A DNA stretch of 64,000 bases, taken from assembly GCF_021130785.1 (NCBI RefSeq), contig NW_025776242.1, forward strand, positions 310,001 through 374,000, in the 5' to 3' direction. This stretch comes from Homalodisca vitripennis (lineage: Eukaryota; Arthropoda; Insecta; Hemiptera; Cicadellidae). The notes below the pieces were generated by a model. That model did not search any database. It was not told the origin of the DNA and saw only the letters and a list, made by a program, of their open reading frames with translations. The position numbers and the translations under genes were made by a program. Within the stretch, counting starts at the first letter, position 1. Every line of letters begins with the position of its first letter. Shown here one piece after another: positions 13,276 through 25,639 of the stretch.

Positions 13276-15410
13276 CTTACCTATTCACTCGGAAAACACA
13301 ATTGGTCAATAGATACAGTACTGTCACCCCTGCTAAATCTGCTATAAAATACAACTGAGTTCAATCTCAAAACGATCGTGTTTACTGATCTGTTGAACAA
13401 GATCAGGAAACGCATCCAGTAATCAGTACCGATGACACAATGCCATATATTGTTTGGCGAAGGCATGTAATTGGGTAAGGAAACATATTTATTGAAACTT
13501 CATATTTATATAACATACTAATGGCAGAAAGGAATCATCACTGAGATACTTATACTGAAATTTAAATCATACACAGTAAAAGGCTAAGCATAGTATTTAT
13601 AGCAAAGAAAATTACAGGAGTTGTTTTATTGGCTAAAAACTAAAGGCGGAATGGGCCATTGATAATCACGGGTTAGTTTATAAGAATAGTAAGACCTCGG
13701 AATTTGGATATGAGTTCAAATCTTGCCAGTGAGCATCAGTATTTTTACATAAGTAACGTCGACTTTGTACAGTAACGACTCTCCTCTTGATTGTATTTTA
13801 TAAGGTTTAAAAATAATAAAACCACTGGCCCAAGACGATTGGCATAATAAGGCATAAAAGGCGATCGAGCTATTCTTTATAAATATTACTAGACAGGTAA
13901 AATTGAAAATTAAGTACAGTTACGGATGGGTAAACAAACATTTAAACTACCGAGGATAGATATATAATTCAACGGCCTCGATTTATTCAGTATCCAAATT
14001 TATACCAGGATGGAAAATGTATCGGGGTTAGGAAGAGTTATGGGAGTATGGTTATTACATAGGTATATAGCAATAGGAAGGAATATTATAGGTTGCGCAT
14101 ATAAGATATTAAAGTATAAGAACTATAAGACAACCGGATACAAAAATACAAAAATTTGAAACTCTTTAATGTGGGTAAGTTACAGCATTACGTGAAAAAA
14201 AAAACAAAAATCATTTAAATGCTAGTTATACTTCAACATGGGTTGATTTTTTATAGCAATTCAAGGAGAGTAATAAGCCTACTGTACCTTACAAGAAAGT
14301 AGTAATTGTTAGGTAGGTAAGGGACTGACAGATATAAACATTCCCGAGTAAGCAACTACAACTAGGAGTACCGTAGTTATTGCTATTATTTATCAGTGCT
14401 AATTCCAATACTAATTAATTCTTACAGTACCATAGTCTTATGATGATGTCTGTAAAGGATATCTCAATAATGTATGTAGTGTGAATCGTAGGTAGTTAGT
14501 CTGTGTAATAAACTTTATAATAGGTGTAACTTTTAGAAATGTTGTACTGGTAGCTTTGCTAATAATAGGAATAATTTTTCGTTTTATTGGGTTAACCCAT
14601 TACAGTCAAACTTTTAATATTTAAAACAAATACTTTTGTATTGTTTTTTGTGGATTAACCTCAGTGTTTGTTTCTTTATTAATGTAATATTATATAATTT
14701 TACAACAAACAATACCCAGAGCAATAGACGTATGCCATTTTCATACTACTTACTGTATATATATATATATAGATAGGAAGAGTAACGACTGAGACGAGAC
14801 ATAAAATATTTATATTTACCATTTAGAAGAGGTGACAGGCTGATCACTTTGGTCCCTTATCGATGAGATGGTGAAATTCCCAATCATAGTATATGGCAGA
14901 GTTTACGTCCACTAACCGTTGTAAACTCTCACTAATAGTCAGCAAACCAATTTTTACGCTTTATGTAGATGTGCCTCATGATAAATATTTTGAATTTTAA
15001 CAATTTAAAAATCAGTTTTCATGGAAACGATGATTTGCATTATTACAAAAACAAAAGTGCTACACTGTCAATATTTATTAATATTCTTTGTTTACATTCT
15101 GTAGTAAATGACATCTGGTCAATGATATCTGATAATATTAACATCGGACGTATCATAACAAGAGTAGTAAGCCAATCCTCACAGCTGATATTTCATCAGA
15201 AATGCCAAATAGTACAAATATAATTCCTGTATAAATTAACGAATGATCAAACCCAAAGGAAAATTTTGGTTCTCAATATAAACTGATAAATAATTTTCAA
15301 TCCTTTTAAAATTAAATTTATTTATCTATTTCGTATAAATCGTCCCACACGTACTGCTAAGGTCAAATGCCTGCAAACCTTTAACATTATAGAGCAGAAA
15401 GGTCTCATGA
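13276..15410. other. Module A, shared with B only
   Basis: Matches B 36150-38140. A minus-strand frame at 13281-13466 is also open in B (36165-36350), yet another frame of the same stretch reads more like protein, so it is probably decayed sequence. A (TA)n tract lies at 14756-14771. No functional gene is seen. Confidence 0.55.
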
Positions 15411-16090
15411 TTTAGATGTTTTCGACGTGTGCAAGATATGCGGCAGCGTGCGGCACAACGTCTAGTTAACGAAAATGACGAGCAACGAGAATACCGATTA
15501 GAAGAACCAAGACGTCAAGAAGGAAGACGTCGATTGGTTTTTGAATTTATTAATTATTTACCTAAATACGAGTATAAATGTGCTTTTACTGCAGCTGTGC
15601 AATATTACGCCTTAGAAACATTTGAAACTCTGTCTATCCATTGCGGTGCATTGCATTTCCCCGACGAATGGGTTTCTTATCACATAAATAGAATTTGTTT
15701 GGTGACTGCTGTTTGCATGTAAGAACTGTAATGGAGCAACCAATTTTTCAAATGAATGAATAAAACTTTTTTAAAACTGTTACCCGTATTCGGAAGTGTT
15801 TCCTAATAAAATAAGAAACATAAACACATCTTTTGCTGCAGAAGATGACAGAACAATAAATAGTCTTGGCATTAAAAGTTATGTTTGTAGACACGTATAT
15901 TATAAAATGATTCCCAAATCACGATTTACTAGAAAAAATACCAGCAAAGCTCGGTTTCCTGATATTATATAGTGGAAAATGTTCTGAATATACTATTACT
16001 TGGTTTTAGTGTTTAGAACTTCATAATTGTATTTATATAAAAAATTGTTCTATGCACACAAAAGCATAACGATTTCCTGTTATGAAAATT
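15411..16090 (+). pseudogene. Helitron/Helentron-like Rep-helicase N-terminal remnant (A)
   Basis: The plus strand carries a 97-codon open stretch (15429-15722, no ATG start). It has a basic REYRLEEPRRQEGRRR region and then IHCGALHFPDEW, which resembles the cysteine-containing segment that opens the Helitron-like N domain of rolling-circle transposons. After frame changes, fragments such as KIRNIN and EDDRTINS and a VYYKMIP segment follow in the expected order (15785-15930). The protein would belong to a rolling-circle transposase; catalytic Rep and helicase motifs are missing. The matching remnant in copy B (41636-42375) shows the insertion is older than the A/B duplication. Identification rests on motif order from memory. 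Confidence 0.6.
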
Positions 16091-17450
16091 CAAAATTTTT
16101 TATTGTGGCAGTATTTCAGTATACCGTATTTCTATTATAGTAACATCGTTACTTTTAACATAATTCTTAATATTCTTCTTCATACTTTGTTCTGAATATT
16201 ACATATTTTTAAGATAATTCTTATCCAAAACTGCCTTGATTGAATCTTAGTAATATTTTTAATCATTAATTATAATACATTAATGGAGGTACGTCCATTA
16301 AAAAAGTCGTATGAATTATGAATAACACATACATACTTTTTGTTAAGTAGTTATTACTTTTAAATATTGACATTAAATAATAATAAATGAGCTATTAACG
16401 TTTGTTTTTTTAAAGCTTAGGACAAGTTGACGTAGGTTTGAGCTCTAGTGTCACTTCTGTTTATGAAGGCAATGCGTCCCTACAACCTCTTCAGATTTAA
16501 TTTTGTTTCTAAAACGCTTTTCGTCCAAATTTGTTGCAAAATATTTACGTTTAATTTATTACTTTTTCTTAGTGTTTATAATGATATGAAATTAAAACTG
16601 TTGTGAATTATTACAACACAATATTAATCATTGAGAATAATGACTACAGAATCTTGTGTCTTTTACAAAAAAAACTAATCATCCAATAAAAACTGCTAAA
16701 TCTATGTATAACTTTTTAAGTAAGGTTTATATTAGAACTTAATAAATCCAATAAAAATTTTTTAGAAGTACGAGTAGGGTATTACTTATTTTCATTAATA
16801 ATATATTCACTTTACAGTTAGTGATGTTAAAGCTGGTCAAGACTTTAAGAAAACTAACTTATAAATAAATAAACATTTTTTAAACCAAATAACCAAATAT
16901 TTATGTCTTATTTTAATGCTAAGTATTGCGTTAATAATTAATATTAATATAAGACTATATATTCCTTACTTGAAACGCAATTAGTGTTATTACTTCCACG
17001 AGCTAGCTCCATTTGTTACAACACCTGTTGTTGGCACTGTGAAGGTAGTGTGAATGTTATTTCTAAGGTGTACAGTACAACATAAAAAGAAAATATAAAT
17101 GAATGTAAACTAAATGTGTCAGAATGTTTAATTAAATTTTATAAAACTGTATAAATAAATGAAAGGGAATCCAATTGATTATCGGTTTAAAGTTTAAATA
17201 TTTATACTAACCCAATATTTATGTGGATAAATTTCGGTAAATATTTGTGATACATGTTAAGTCTTTTTAGTATACAGGGTGCTTTACAAAGAATGTGAAG
17301 GAATATTTTTAATTTGTTGAAAAGAGAAAAAAATTCTTAAACAAACATATATTAAAACACACAAGACTGCGTATTAACCACTATTGTGCAATCCGATTCC
17401 ATAAATAAATACACAGATAAACATCCACTTGTTGGGTTATATACCATTCT
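16091..17450. other. Module A, non-coding, shared with B
   Basis: Matches B 45470-46860. A TATACAGGGTGCTT motif at 17272, typical of a TA-inserted Tc1/mariner-type terminus, is retained in B at 46596. No open gene. Confidence 0.6.
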
Positions 17451-18000
17451 GATCCTAATTTTCTCTTATTCAACTGTCTTTCCTACCGTCAGAAGAAAGA
17501 TTAAGTTTTAACTGGTTTATAACTCACAGTTGAACTTAACTGTAGCTTTTCGGTTATCACTTGGGTACAGAAAACCCCACTAGTGCACTTATACATCTTG
17601 GCAATTCACTTATATACATATCATGGCTTAACATACCACAAATCTCCAGATATCGAGGTGGAAGGGTGAATGAATAAGTCTAGTAGACTGTTGTGATGAC
17701 TGTTGGAGCGGATGGAGCACCCTTAGAGTTAAAGGGTGGTGATAACGTGAAGTGATTTCCTGTGCTGTTTTGATTTAATTGGAAAGGCTGGAGTAGAGCT
17801 GGATCCTCTTTCTTCTAAGACGACATAACAAAAAAAGTATCCGCTATCCCTCCACTTAGGATATCGACAGGAGGTGGCTCGTACTTCCACCAAAAAAGAG
17901 CCCATGTTAATATTTTGTAGGCAAGAAGGTGACTTTATTACCAACCTGGCACTGTGGTACAGATTCGGGAAAATACGAGTATACAGACAAATTTTAATAC
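17451..18000. other. A-specific stretch
   Basis: About 500 bp that I cannot align convincingly to copy B, where the flanking matches at 46860 and 46950 lie much closer together. It is either an insertion in A or a deletion in B. No gene is seen. Confidence 0.4.
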
Positions 18001-18099
18001 CTGTTGCATCGACTGGCTATTAAATTCACCTTTACGTATTCGTATTTCACACTATCTGATGTTTGGAGATTAAATTTGCTCAAAAATAATTTTATTCTT

Positions 18100-18620
18100 C
18101 TAACTTGAGATACATAAACAAGGAGAACGTTCACTGTCCTCAAATTATTTTTACGCTTCTTCTAGAGTGATATGATATTTAGCATCGGTAAGTTTTGGAG
18201 CAGGGGTCCCCTCTTGTCAAAAATCCATGAGGATGGATAACGCCCATTATATCAGTCATGTCAGCTTGTAGGAAGGGGAAGCTGGCTCTTTGCCAACTTT
18301 TTCCAGTCAAAGTGAACAGGGAAAATCGGAAGAGACAATACTCCCTAATGTTTAGTATTGAAAAAGCCTTTAAAATAAATATAGTGTCACCTATTCCACC
18401 AGCCATCCTCAACTGTAAACAGACCAACTAGCTATTTTTACCTCAATATTTCGGAATTAGCGGTTAAGTAGATCCCACTCCTTTATATCTGTTATGTTAC
18501 TCAGATGAAAGTGACAGATCGGTTTTTACTGTACATAGTATAAGTTCTACAGGCAAGTGTAAATCAACTGAGCCAGAAGTAAATACTTCTCTGTAAGGTA
18601 AGAGAGCAAAGATTTTGTTT
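18100..18620. repeat. Dispersed repeat, copy 1
   Basis: Resembles 47090-47580 (module counterpart) and also 42590-43000, which is inside a B-only insertion. So it is a repeat family independent of the module. Shared landmarks are the TAAGTTT..G..GG..G.C start, AGTGACA.ATCGGTTTT.CTGTA and GCCAGAAGTAAA. No coding potential is recognised. Confidence 0.6.
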
Positions 18621-19470
18621 CAAATTAATTAAAAGATCATTAACTTATAAGAATATGTCCCAATTGACTGTTTTAGAGATTCAGAATACATAGTCTTAAG
18701 CATGATTAAGATGAGTCATAGGAAAATTTGATATTATCGCATGAATGGATATCTGAGCGTACAATACAATTGATTTATAATGGTTTGTTTTAACATATGG
18801 TGATGCCTATGACTGTCACGTGTCACCAATGATTGCTCTCTCTTCTGTCAAGTCGTCCTTAAGAACCGATTTAATGCACCAAAACAGTAGAATCGTAGGT
18901 TAAAACGATCGACTGATGTAACTTTCTCATTTTAAGACACAAGCTGTTGAATGAGGACGTGACTAGAATGCCTGTTACAGACATAAGGTGCGTCCAAAGT
19001 AACATCTCCACAGTTCACAATGATCTCTACATAATTTTTATTTGGTGAAGCCACATGTAATCATCTTTATAGCGAGTTCAAAGACTATTTGAAAGTAAAT
19101 GCTTTATATTGCAGTCATGTTTAAATATAACCTAAAATACTTTGAAATATTATTTATGTAGTATTAATTGAAAAGATTATATTTCCGGCTTTACAGACTT
19201 AACATATTCTTATGCCAAAAATATTTCCTACGGTTTTTTACGTCACTACTATTGCGGTTTGTATAAAATTTTGCTTTGCATTAAAAAAGTAGGCTATACA
19301 GTAATATGTTTATTATACCTTTTACTAATTTTTCTTTTTTTACCAGATTTAATTTTTCAATCTATAAACCACTGTGTAATACAAAACTCTCAGGTGTGGA
19401 CTTGTATTTAAATTTATTAATTTGCATACAGTAGATATTAATCAAATTACGTCCTATAATACGTCATCCT
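18621..19470. other. Module A, right end
   Basis: Matches B 47580-47725 and 49181-49810, with the retrotransposon of copy B missing here. The stretch near 18775-18805 is therefore the pre-insertion (empty) site for that element. Confidence 0.75.
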
Positions 19471-19811
19471 ATATTGACGCAATTAAAATACCTTAGAATA
19501 ATAAAGTTTTATACATAGAAATTATAATACAAAATGAATTATTGCTTTGTGAGAATATAAATCTTGTAAATTATTTACGATTTGAGAATATTCATAAAAA
19601 GTACATTTACGAGGAAATATACGATTTTGTAATAGTTTAAAGCTACATAACAATAAAGTATAACGTACTGCAGGGAGGAGGTGACTCACTCGCTAATAGA
19701 GCCCGAGGGATTCGGTGCCAACTCCGCTGTCTACACCACAGTCTTTATTTCATACTATTACTTTCCTGTAATTTCTACTGCTTTCTTAGGATTTTAAGTA
19801 CGGTAAAATAA

Positions 19812-19814
<3 letters not shown>
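19471..19814. other. Spacer after module A, nothing recognised
   Basis: AT-rich sequence without support for a gene; the A/B match has ended. Confidence 0.5.
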
Positions 19815-19869
<55 letters not shown>

Positions 19870-19959
19870 ATATATATATATTATATATATATATAATATA
19901 ATATATATATTATATATATAATATTATTATATATTATATATAATATAATATATAATAAT
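19815..19959. repeat. (TA)n tract
   Basis: Long, imperfect TA microsatellite with scattered interruptions. Confidence 0.95.
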
Positions 19960-19993
19960 AATTCACCCTGTATATATATATACAGGGTGAATT
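19960..19993. repeat. 34-bp perfect palindrome of CACCCTG/CAGGGTG termini
   Basis: AATTCACCCTG, a central TA run, and CAGGGTGAATT form a perfect inverted repeat. CAGGGTG next to TA is the terminus type of Tc1/mariner-like elements elsewhere in this window (39039, 17274). This looks like two element ends facing away from each other across TA target sites, or a terminus of a single palindromic element. Confidence 0.85.
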
Positions 19994-20790
19994 TAAGTTA
20001 GTGTCGAAACATTTTTTTGGGTGATACTACTCAGTATTATAGACCAAAATATGAAAATAAAAAAATCCCTATCCCATCTATCTTTTAACTACGACCAATT
20101 TAAATATTTTGTTAAAAAATCATGTTTTGTTTCAATAAAACTCAATTTCCTCCATTATTTTTTTGTTTTTTTTATTATGAATCCATTTTTGAAATCTTCA
20201 CAAAATTTTACATGGGAATAATGGAGAAAAACTGTCTTGAAAATAAGTTTGATACAATCAAATTGCTAATAAATCAAATTCTTAAGTTTTCGGCAAAAAC
20301 ATTAAAAAGATATTAGACCCGAGCAATTAAATGAAGTTACTTCTGAAGAGAGGCCAATACCACAAAAAACTTGCCCATTTTGTGGGCTTTAAAATAACAT
20401 AATGCAACGTTACTTTTATTTTCATCTTCTACTGGTTATTAAAGAATCAGTATTAGAAAACAAGGTCTACTTAAAAAATCACTGTGCCAAATAACCAGTC
20501 AAAATTGTGTTTAATTCAATAATAAATCAAAGATAGGATAAACACATAAAGAACAGTTACAAAAAAGAATAATCATAAAAGTAAGTACTCTACAAACTGT
20601 TTTCAAATTGCCTGCCTCCGTTTCTAATGCAGGCTCTCGCACGCTTTCTCGTGGCCCTAACCGTCACGTTCAAAGATAACTTGTTACGCACGTATTGTTA
20701 ATATATATGTAGAAAAAGGCCAACATATTAATATTAATTAACTATATTTCGTATTACGCTTATTCAGGTCAAAACAACATAACAAAACAC
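19994..20790. other. Possible non-autonomous DNA element, unresolved
   Basis: Sequence right of the palindrome starts like a TIR (GTGAATTTAAG) but I find no matching inverted right end. Two overlapping short plus-strand open frames (20021-20316) and a CPFCG-ending stretch (20318-20392) do not match a family I know. Confidence 0.3.
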
Positions 20791-20799
20791 ATAAAATAA

Positions 20800-21541
20800 T
20801 TAAAAACATACATGTAAACTGAATCTTAAAATTAAATCGCTTAAAATCATAACGGTGACCTGTCATTTTTATTCTTAAATTATTTGTTGTAGAGCCAATG
20901 TAGTCTTTAGGACATTTTTTTCACTGAATTTGATATACTAAATTTTTTGTATCACATGTCAAATTTCCAATAATTTTGTATAAATTTTTAGTTGAACTAC
21001 TTTCGAATTTTGATGACTCTTGTATTTGATTGCACACCATGCATCTTGATTTATTACATGGATGTGCTCCTTTAAATTTATTTTCCACATCAGAATCAGC
21101 TGGTAATTTTGGTTTCGATATAATGTCCTTTAAAATAGGAGGTCTTTTAAAAACAATACGTGGAATAATTTTTAGAAATGAGTCTGTCAGTGGAGAATTT
21201 TGAAGAATTTTGTAAGCTACTTTAAAAATGTTGTTAATTTTGTAGAGACCAGGATGATATTGTGTTATTAATTTAGGCTCATCATAATATTTCTTTTTGA
21301 CATAATTATTATTAAGGTTACTTTCATTGAGCTGTAGCTTTTCATTCAATAGCTTCTCAGGATATCCTCGTTTAAAAAAAGCATCATATATATTACTAAA
21401 GTAATTTTTAAGATCTTCACTCTCACTGCATAATTTAGTTGCTCGTGTAGCCAAGCTTTTTGGAATTGATCTCTTTACATATACAGGGTGACAACTGTTG
21501 TAGTGTAGATATTGAAAAGTGTTAGTAGGTTTTATATACAT
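20800..21541 (-). pseudogene. Penelope-like element, C-terminal RT linker plus GIY-YIG endonuclease
   Basis: The minus strand has a 206-codon open frame. It opens with a KPTNTFQYLHYNSCHP..-SIP segment typical of the end of the Penelope-like reverse transcriptase, then a RGYPEKLL helix. Near its end lies HPCNKSRCMVC, the cysteine cluster before the endonuclease. It ends LVYQIQ followed by TGA (20921-20923). In the same frame past that stop come KKCPKDYIGST, LRIK and GHRYDF, the YIG, Arg and His elements of a GIY-YIG nuclease. The stop occupies the place where family members have Cys. The 5' part of the RT is missing, cut off at a TA microsatellite. These elements retrotranspose by reverse transcription primed at an endonuclease nick; this copy is truncated and presumably dead. 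Confidence 0.85.
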
Positions 21542-21546
21542 ATAAA

Positions 21547-21566
21547 TATATATATATATATATATA
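21547..21566. repeat. (TA)n tract
   Basis: Short TA run at the truncated 5' boundary of the Penelope-like remnant. Confidence 0.9.
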
Positions 21567-23817
21567 AATCACGTACATAGTACTCGGTGTATAAATGACG
21601 TGGGTACAATTAGATTTTCTAGAGCTGATACTGTAATTTCCTCCATTTTAAAACATATCCTGTAACATGAAAACTTTCATTCCAACATTTAAATGGTTAA
21701 AACATGGCAAAACGACTTGTTTATACCGTTAAAATACCCATAAAAGTTTACTTTAAATTTAATATTTTAAAACTAAATTCAAGTAATTTTCTGTAAATAG
21801 TGCAATATTTCTATTAAATGAGATATAATTGAATTAGTTGAGCCAAGTTAAAGCATCTAGAGAAGCCTTATTAAAGGGCCTCGTTTTACACTTACACTAT
21901 TAAATTAGTTTTAACTAATATGTAGAGAGTTGAACAAAATTGTTTTGACATATCCTTGTCAACACTTGTGTTTCATTTGTCATAAAACAGTGAAGGAGTT
22001 TCGTAAGTTTCTCGGAAGTTTTTCGTTACTGTTATTGGATCACAGATAAACTCTTTAATTTGTATATAGCCAGTTTTTTCAAAGGAGATTGTTTAAGATA
22101 TTTTTCTTGGAACTGTGAAATAAAATCTATATCTTATTTTGCCCTAAATTAAATAAATTAAAACAAGATATTATGCTAGTAAATGCATGCTTCTAAAAGG
22201 ACAGTCCATTTAAAACATTCGATAAAAAAATACTACAACTAGATAAAAAAAATGTGTTTTGTAATTTTTCATTTACAATACATTTATGTAAGAAAGTAAA
22301 CAAATTTAATGAAATTTTTGTAATATTAGATAAAAATGAACATAGCATATATCAAGTAAGAAATACGAGTCTTCTAAACCTATCTCTAGCTAAACGAAAG
22401 AATTGAAGTAAAAGAACGAGAGAACGTTCAATACAGTACCATCATTATGGCTAAAAGAGTTAGGTAAAAATAGGTGGATAACATGACCCTCCTGAAACAT
22501 ACGTGAGGTTTCAATGGAAACTCACATGATAAATAAACCATATGTGTATCTTTCCTTTCAGAAACTGTTATTTTGACGCAATTCTCTAAAATAATTTACT
22601 TCAGACTAAATGAATCTTCCTGCAAGGATAACTGTATCTGCCTTGTTGTCCTTAATTCCACATAATGAACAGTAAAATACATTCTGTAACGAGCTTAATT
22701 GGAAGCAAACCAATTAACATACAGAACAGTGTGGGAGTAGGTTAAAATTTTATAATGTCAAAAAGAAAAATGTAATAATGGACAAATAATCAAATTTAAA
22801 TGTTGGAAAAAATTCTTTAAAACGTGTATTGCATTCATAATTTCAACATTTTTAACTGTAAAAGTGTTTTTTCAATGATGATTACCATAATGACATAATT
22901 TTGATAATACTTCCAACAAAGTAAAACTAAAGACAATGACAGTCTTAGCAGGCCGTTACTGAAACAAATAGGTTTCCTCCTCATTTTACCATATGGTGTT
23001 TAGGCTGAACCTATGTACTGTGAATACATATGGTAACCGTATGTATGATAATAGTCAGAAAGTCCAAAAGCTAAAAAAAATTTAAATTCTGAGGATTAAA
23101 AATACGCCTAATGGAGAGTTTTCTCTAGGACATAATTAAAAAAAAAAGAATTACAAATAATAGGCCTCTAATAGATAATAAACCTGTAAGAATACACCAT
23201 ATTTCCACTATAATAGCTTCAAGGAGAACGTTCTGTCAAATAAGCAGACATCAATTATTCTTTTCTGCAAAACCCTCGTACATTCGATCCACTCATATAA
23301 ACTGTACATCTGATAAGAGTGTTGAGATATAATATAGTACGAATGCCCTTTAAAACCTTGTCCTAGTCAGAGGAAAATCATATTGCATCCAGTCTTCCAC
23401 GGTCTCTCCTCCTTATGAGTATTTGTTTGAGAAATCATTCTCATTTTGTGATCAATCCTATCCGCAGATTGATGATTCCTGAATGTCATTTATTCAGTAA
23501 ACGTTGATGAAGGTGAGGCATGTGTGGGACACTCGAGGGATGATTTTCTAATGAATGTTATCAAACACATCTGTTACTTCTCATATAAAATCTGCCTCGT
23601 TGATCTTTATTGGAGCATCGTTAAATTAAAAAAATATATATATCGAAACAGACATTTCTTATTAAATTTTCAATTGGAGAAAGGTCCACCTCATAACTAT
23701 ATCAGTAAGTATTAAATAAAAATACTGTATGCCAAAATTTTAAGCCAAACAATCCTACTAGTATATAAACATAGGAAACCACGTTATCATGTGTAACACG
23801 CTTTAGTATTTTGAGTG
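21567..23817. other. AT-rich spacer, nothing recognised
   Basis: About 2.2 kb without a recognisable gene, transposon end or repeat. Only short, AT-biased open frames are present. Confidence 0.5.
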
Positions 23818-23827
23818 GTAGTAGTAT

Positions 23828-23883
<56 letters not shown>
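23818..23883. repeat. (GTA)n microsatellite
   Basis: About 20 units of a trinucleotide repeat with one interruption near the left end. Confidence 0.97.
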
Positions 23884-24841
23884 CACAGGAAAATGTGAGT
23901 TAATAAACCAAACTTTTTCCTTTAAAACCTACCTACTTTAATTGAGTCATAAAAGAGGTTTAATGTGTCCTTGCACATTAAAGACTGTTTTTCTCTAATA
24001 TCATTAAAAGCAGTGACAGCTTTGAAAATTCAACTTATTACAGGCAGCAACATTGCAAGTGTTACAAATAATATTAATTTAATCTGTTGATGAAGGGATT
24101 GTAATTTAGCAATTGGCATCCTCAGTGTGAAAATTATCTCTGGTTAACACAGACCTAACTAACATAGCCTTGGTGGACTATGTTATAATTTCTTTCCCTG
24201 AAATTTAATCCTACATAATGAAGTTTAATGCAGTTGCCAGCCTCCTGCCCAGAAACTGTTTTTAAGCAAATTTATGCAAATTTTTTAGACACAGGAACAA
24301 CAAAAGCTGCCTCAAGATATATGTTTCACAAGAACTGGAACCGGGGAATTTATAAAGAGTTCACACAGTCCAAAATAAAGAACTAACAGCACCGTACTTG
24401 TCAACGTAATGGCGGAGTCATGTCAGACTAACACCAGGGACAACGTGTGTAGATAGTGCTGTCATTGTAGATGCTTGTTCAGACCTGAATAATAGGAGGC
24501 GAGAATCGTGCTTGCTACATTACTAGCTCGTCTTTGTATTGAACGAATGCAGTTATTAAGGTAAAACATTATTTTTAAATAAAACTCTTAAGTTTAATAT
24601 AGCCTAATTTGCAATGAATTAATTTAATTTAATGTGAGATTGACTTCACAATACACGAAGATAGTACGATGTAAAATATTGGTAAGCTCCAATAAACTTA
24701 CTACCTAACTAAGTCTATTTATACAGCATTAAGAAATCTTGTAATGTAACTGGTTCTTCTAACAACATATAATCAGGTACAAATGATAACATTACGATAA
24801 GCGAGGTTAGTTAACAGGTCCCTGAGCTGCTGTAATGCGCT

Positions 24842-24842
<1 letters not shown>
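23884..24842. other. Spacer with a possible 5' exon edge
   Basis: The stretch 24280-24560 is less AT-rich than its surroundings and ends in ATTAAG/GTAAAA, an acceptable splice donor on the plus strand. No long open frame or acceptor supports it. The remainder shows nothing. Confidence 0.2.

Positions 24843-24902
<60 letters not shown>
24843..24902. repeat. (CA)n(TA)n compound microsatellite
   Basis: About 19 CA units directly followed by about 11 TA units. Confidence 0.97.
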
Positions 24903-24903
<1 letters not shown>

Positions 24904-25639
24904 TTGTGTCACATTAGTGATATTTAGTGAGCAGGAATTTCTTGCTATCTCTAAAGTGTTAGGATGGTATTACTTTATACTTTTACATGTTTTGGAAATG
25001 TTATTCTTTGCTTAGTGATTAAGTATTTCATCATAAGTGCATACTTTGTATAATACTTAATTTAATAGTACTACTTATATACTCGTATTTTTATTACAGT
25101 TTGTAACTCTAAGAAATATATACTAAAATTATTTAACGTTTTTGTTAATTGTAACTAAAAATTTGTTTTAGAACGAAAATATATATGTGTAACATTTAAA
25201 GACAGATTTCTCTTAATTTTAAAATTAAAAATTAATTACTCTTTAACACCCTGAAACTCATCTAGCATATTTTTTATTACTTTTGGAGAATTTAATTTTT
25301 TGTAATACTAAACTGGTCAAATGTAAAATGTTTCTTATACAATACTTAAAATATTGTCTGTTGAAGTAATATTATATTCATCGTAATATTATGCATAACC
25401 CCAAGTTTCATATCTAATGGTCCTAATATGAGCAATAATTTGCAGAATTTTCCAGCAGCCTTAAATAGAAACTTCAAACGAGGCGTTTGAATAAATTAAA
25501 CTAGCAAAACCTGCTATATTAATCTGGTGAGTAATTAATAAAGACACTTGACTTTCAGGGAGTTATGAGATTTCTTAAGATGGTTACTTAAAAATTAGTT
25601 ATTACTGGATTTATTTAAGTAACGTTACTTGAGAGGCTG
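24903..25639. other. AT-rich spacer, nothing recognised
   Basis: No gene or repeat supported up to the left edge of module copy B. Confidence 0.5.

Noticed and set aside
24280..24560. 5' exon ending in a GTAAAA donor
   Set aside because: No acceptor, open frame, repeat in other copies or promoter supports it beyond a single donor match.
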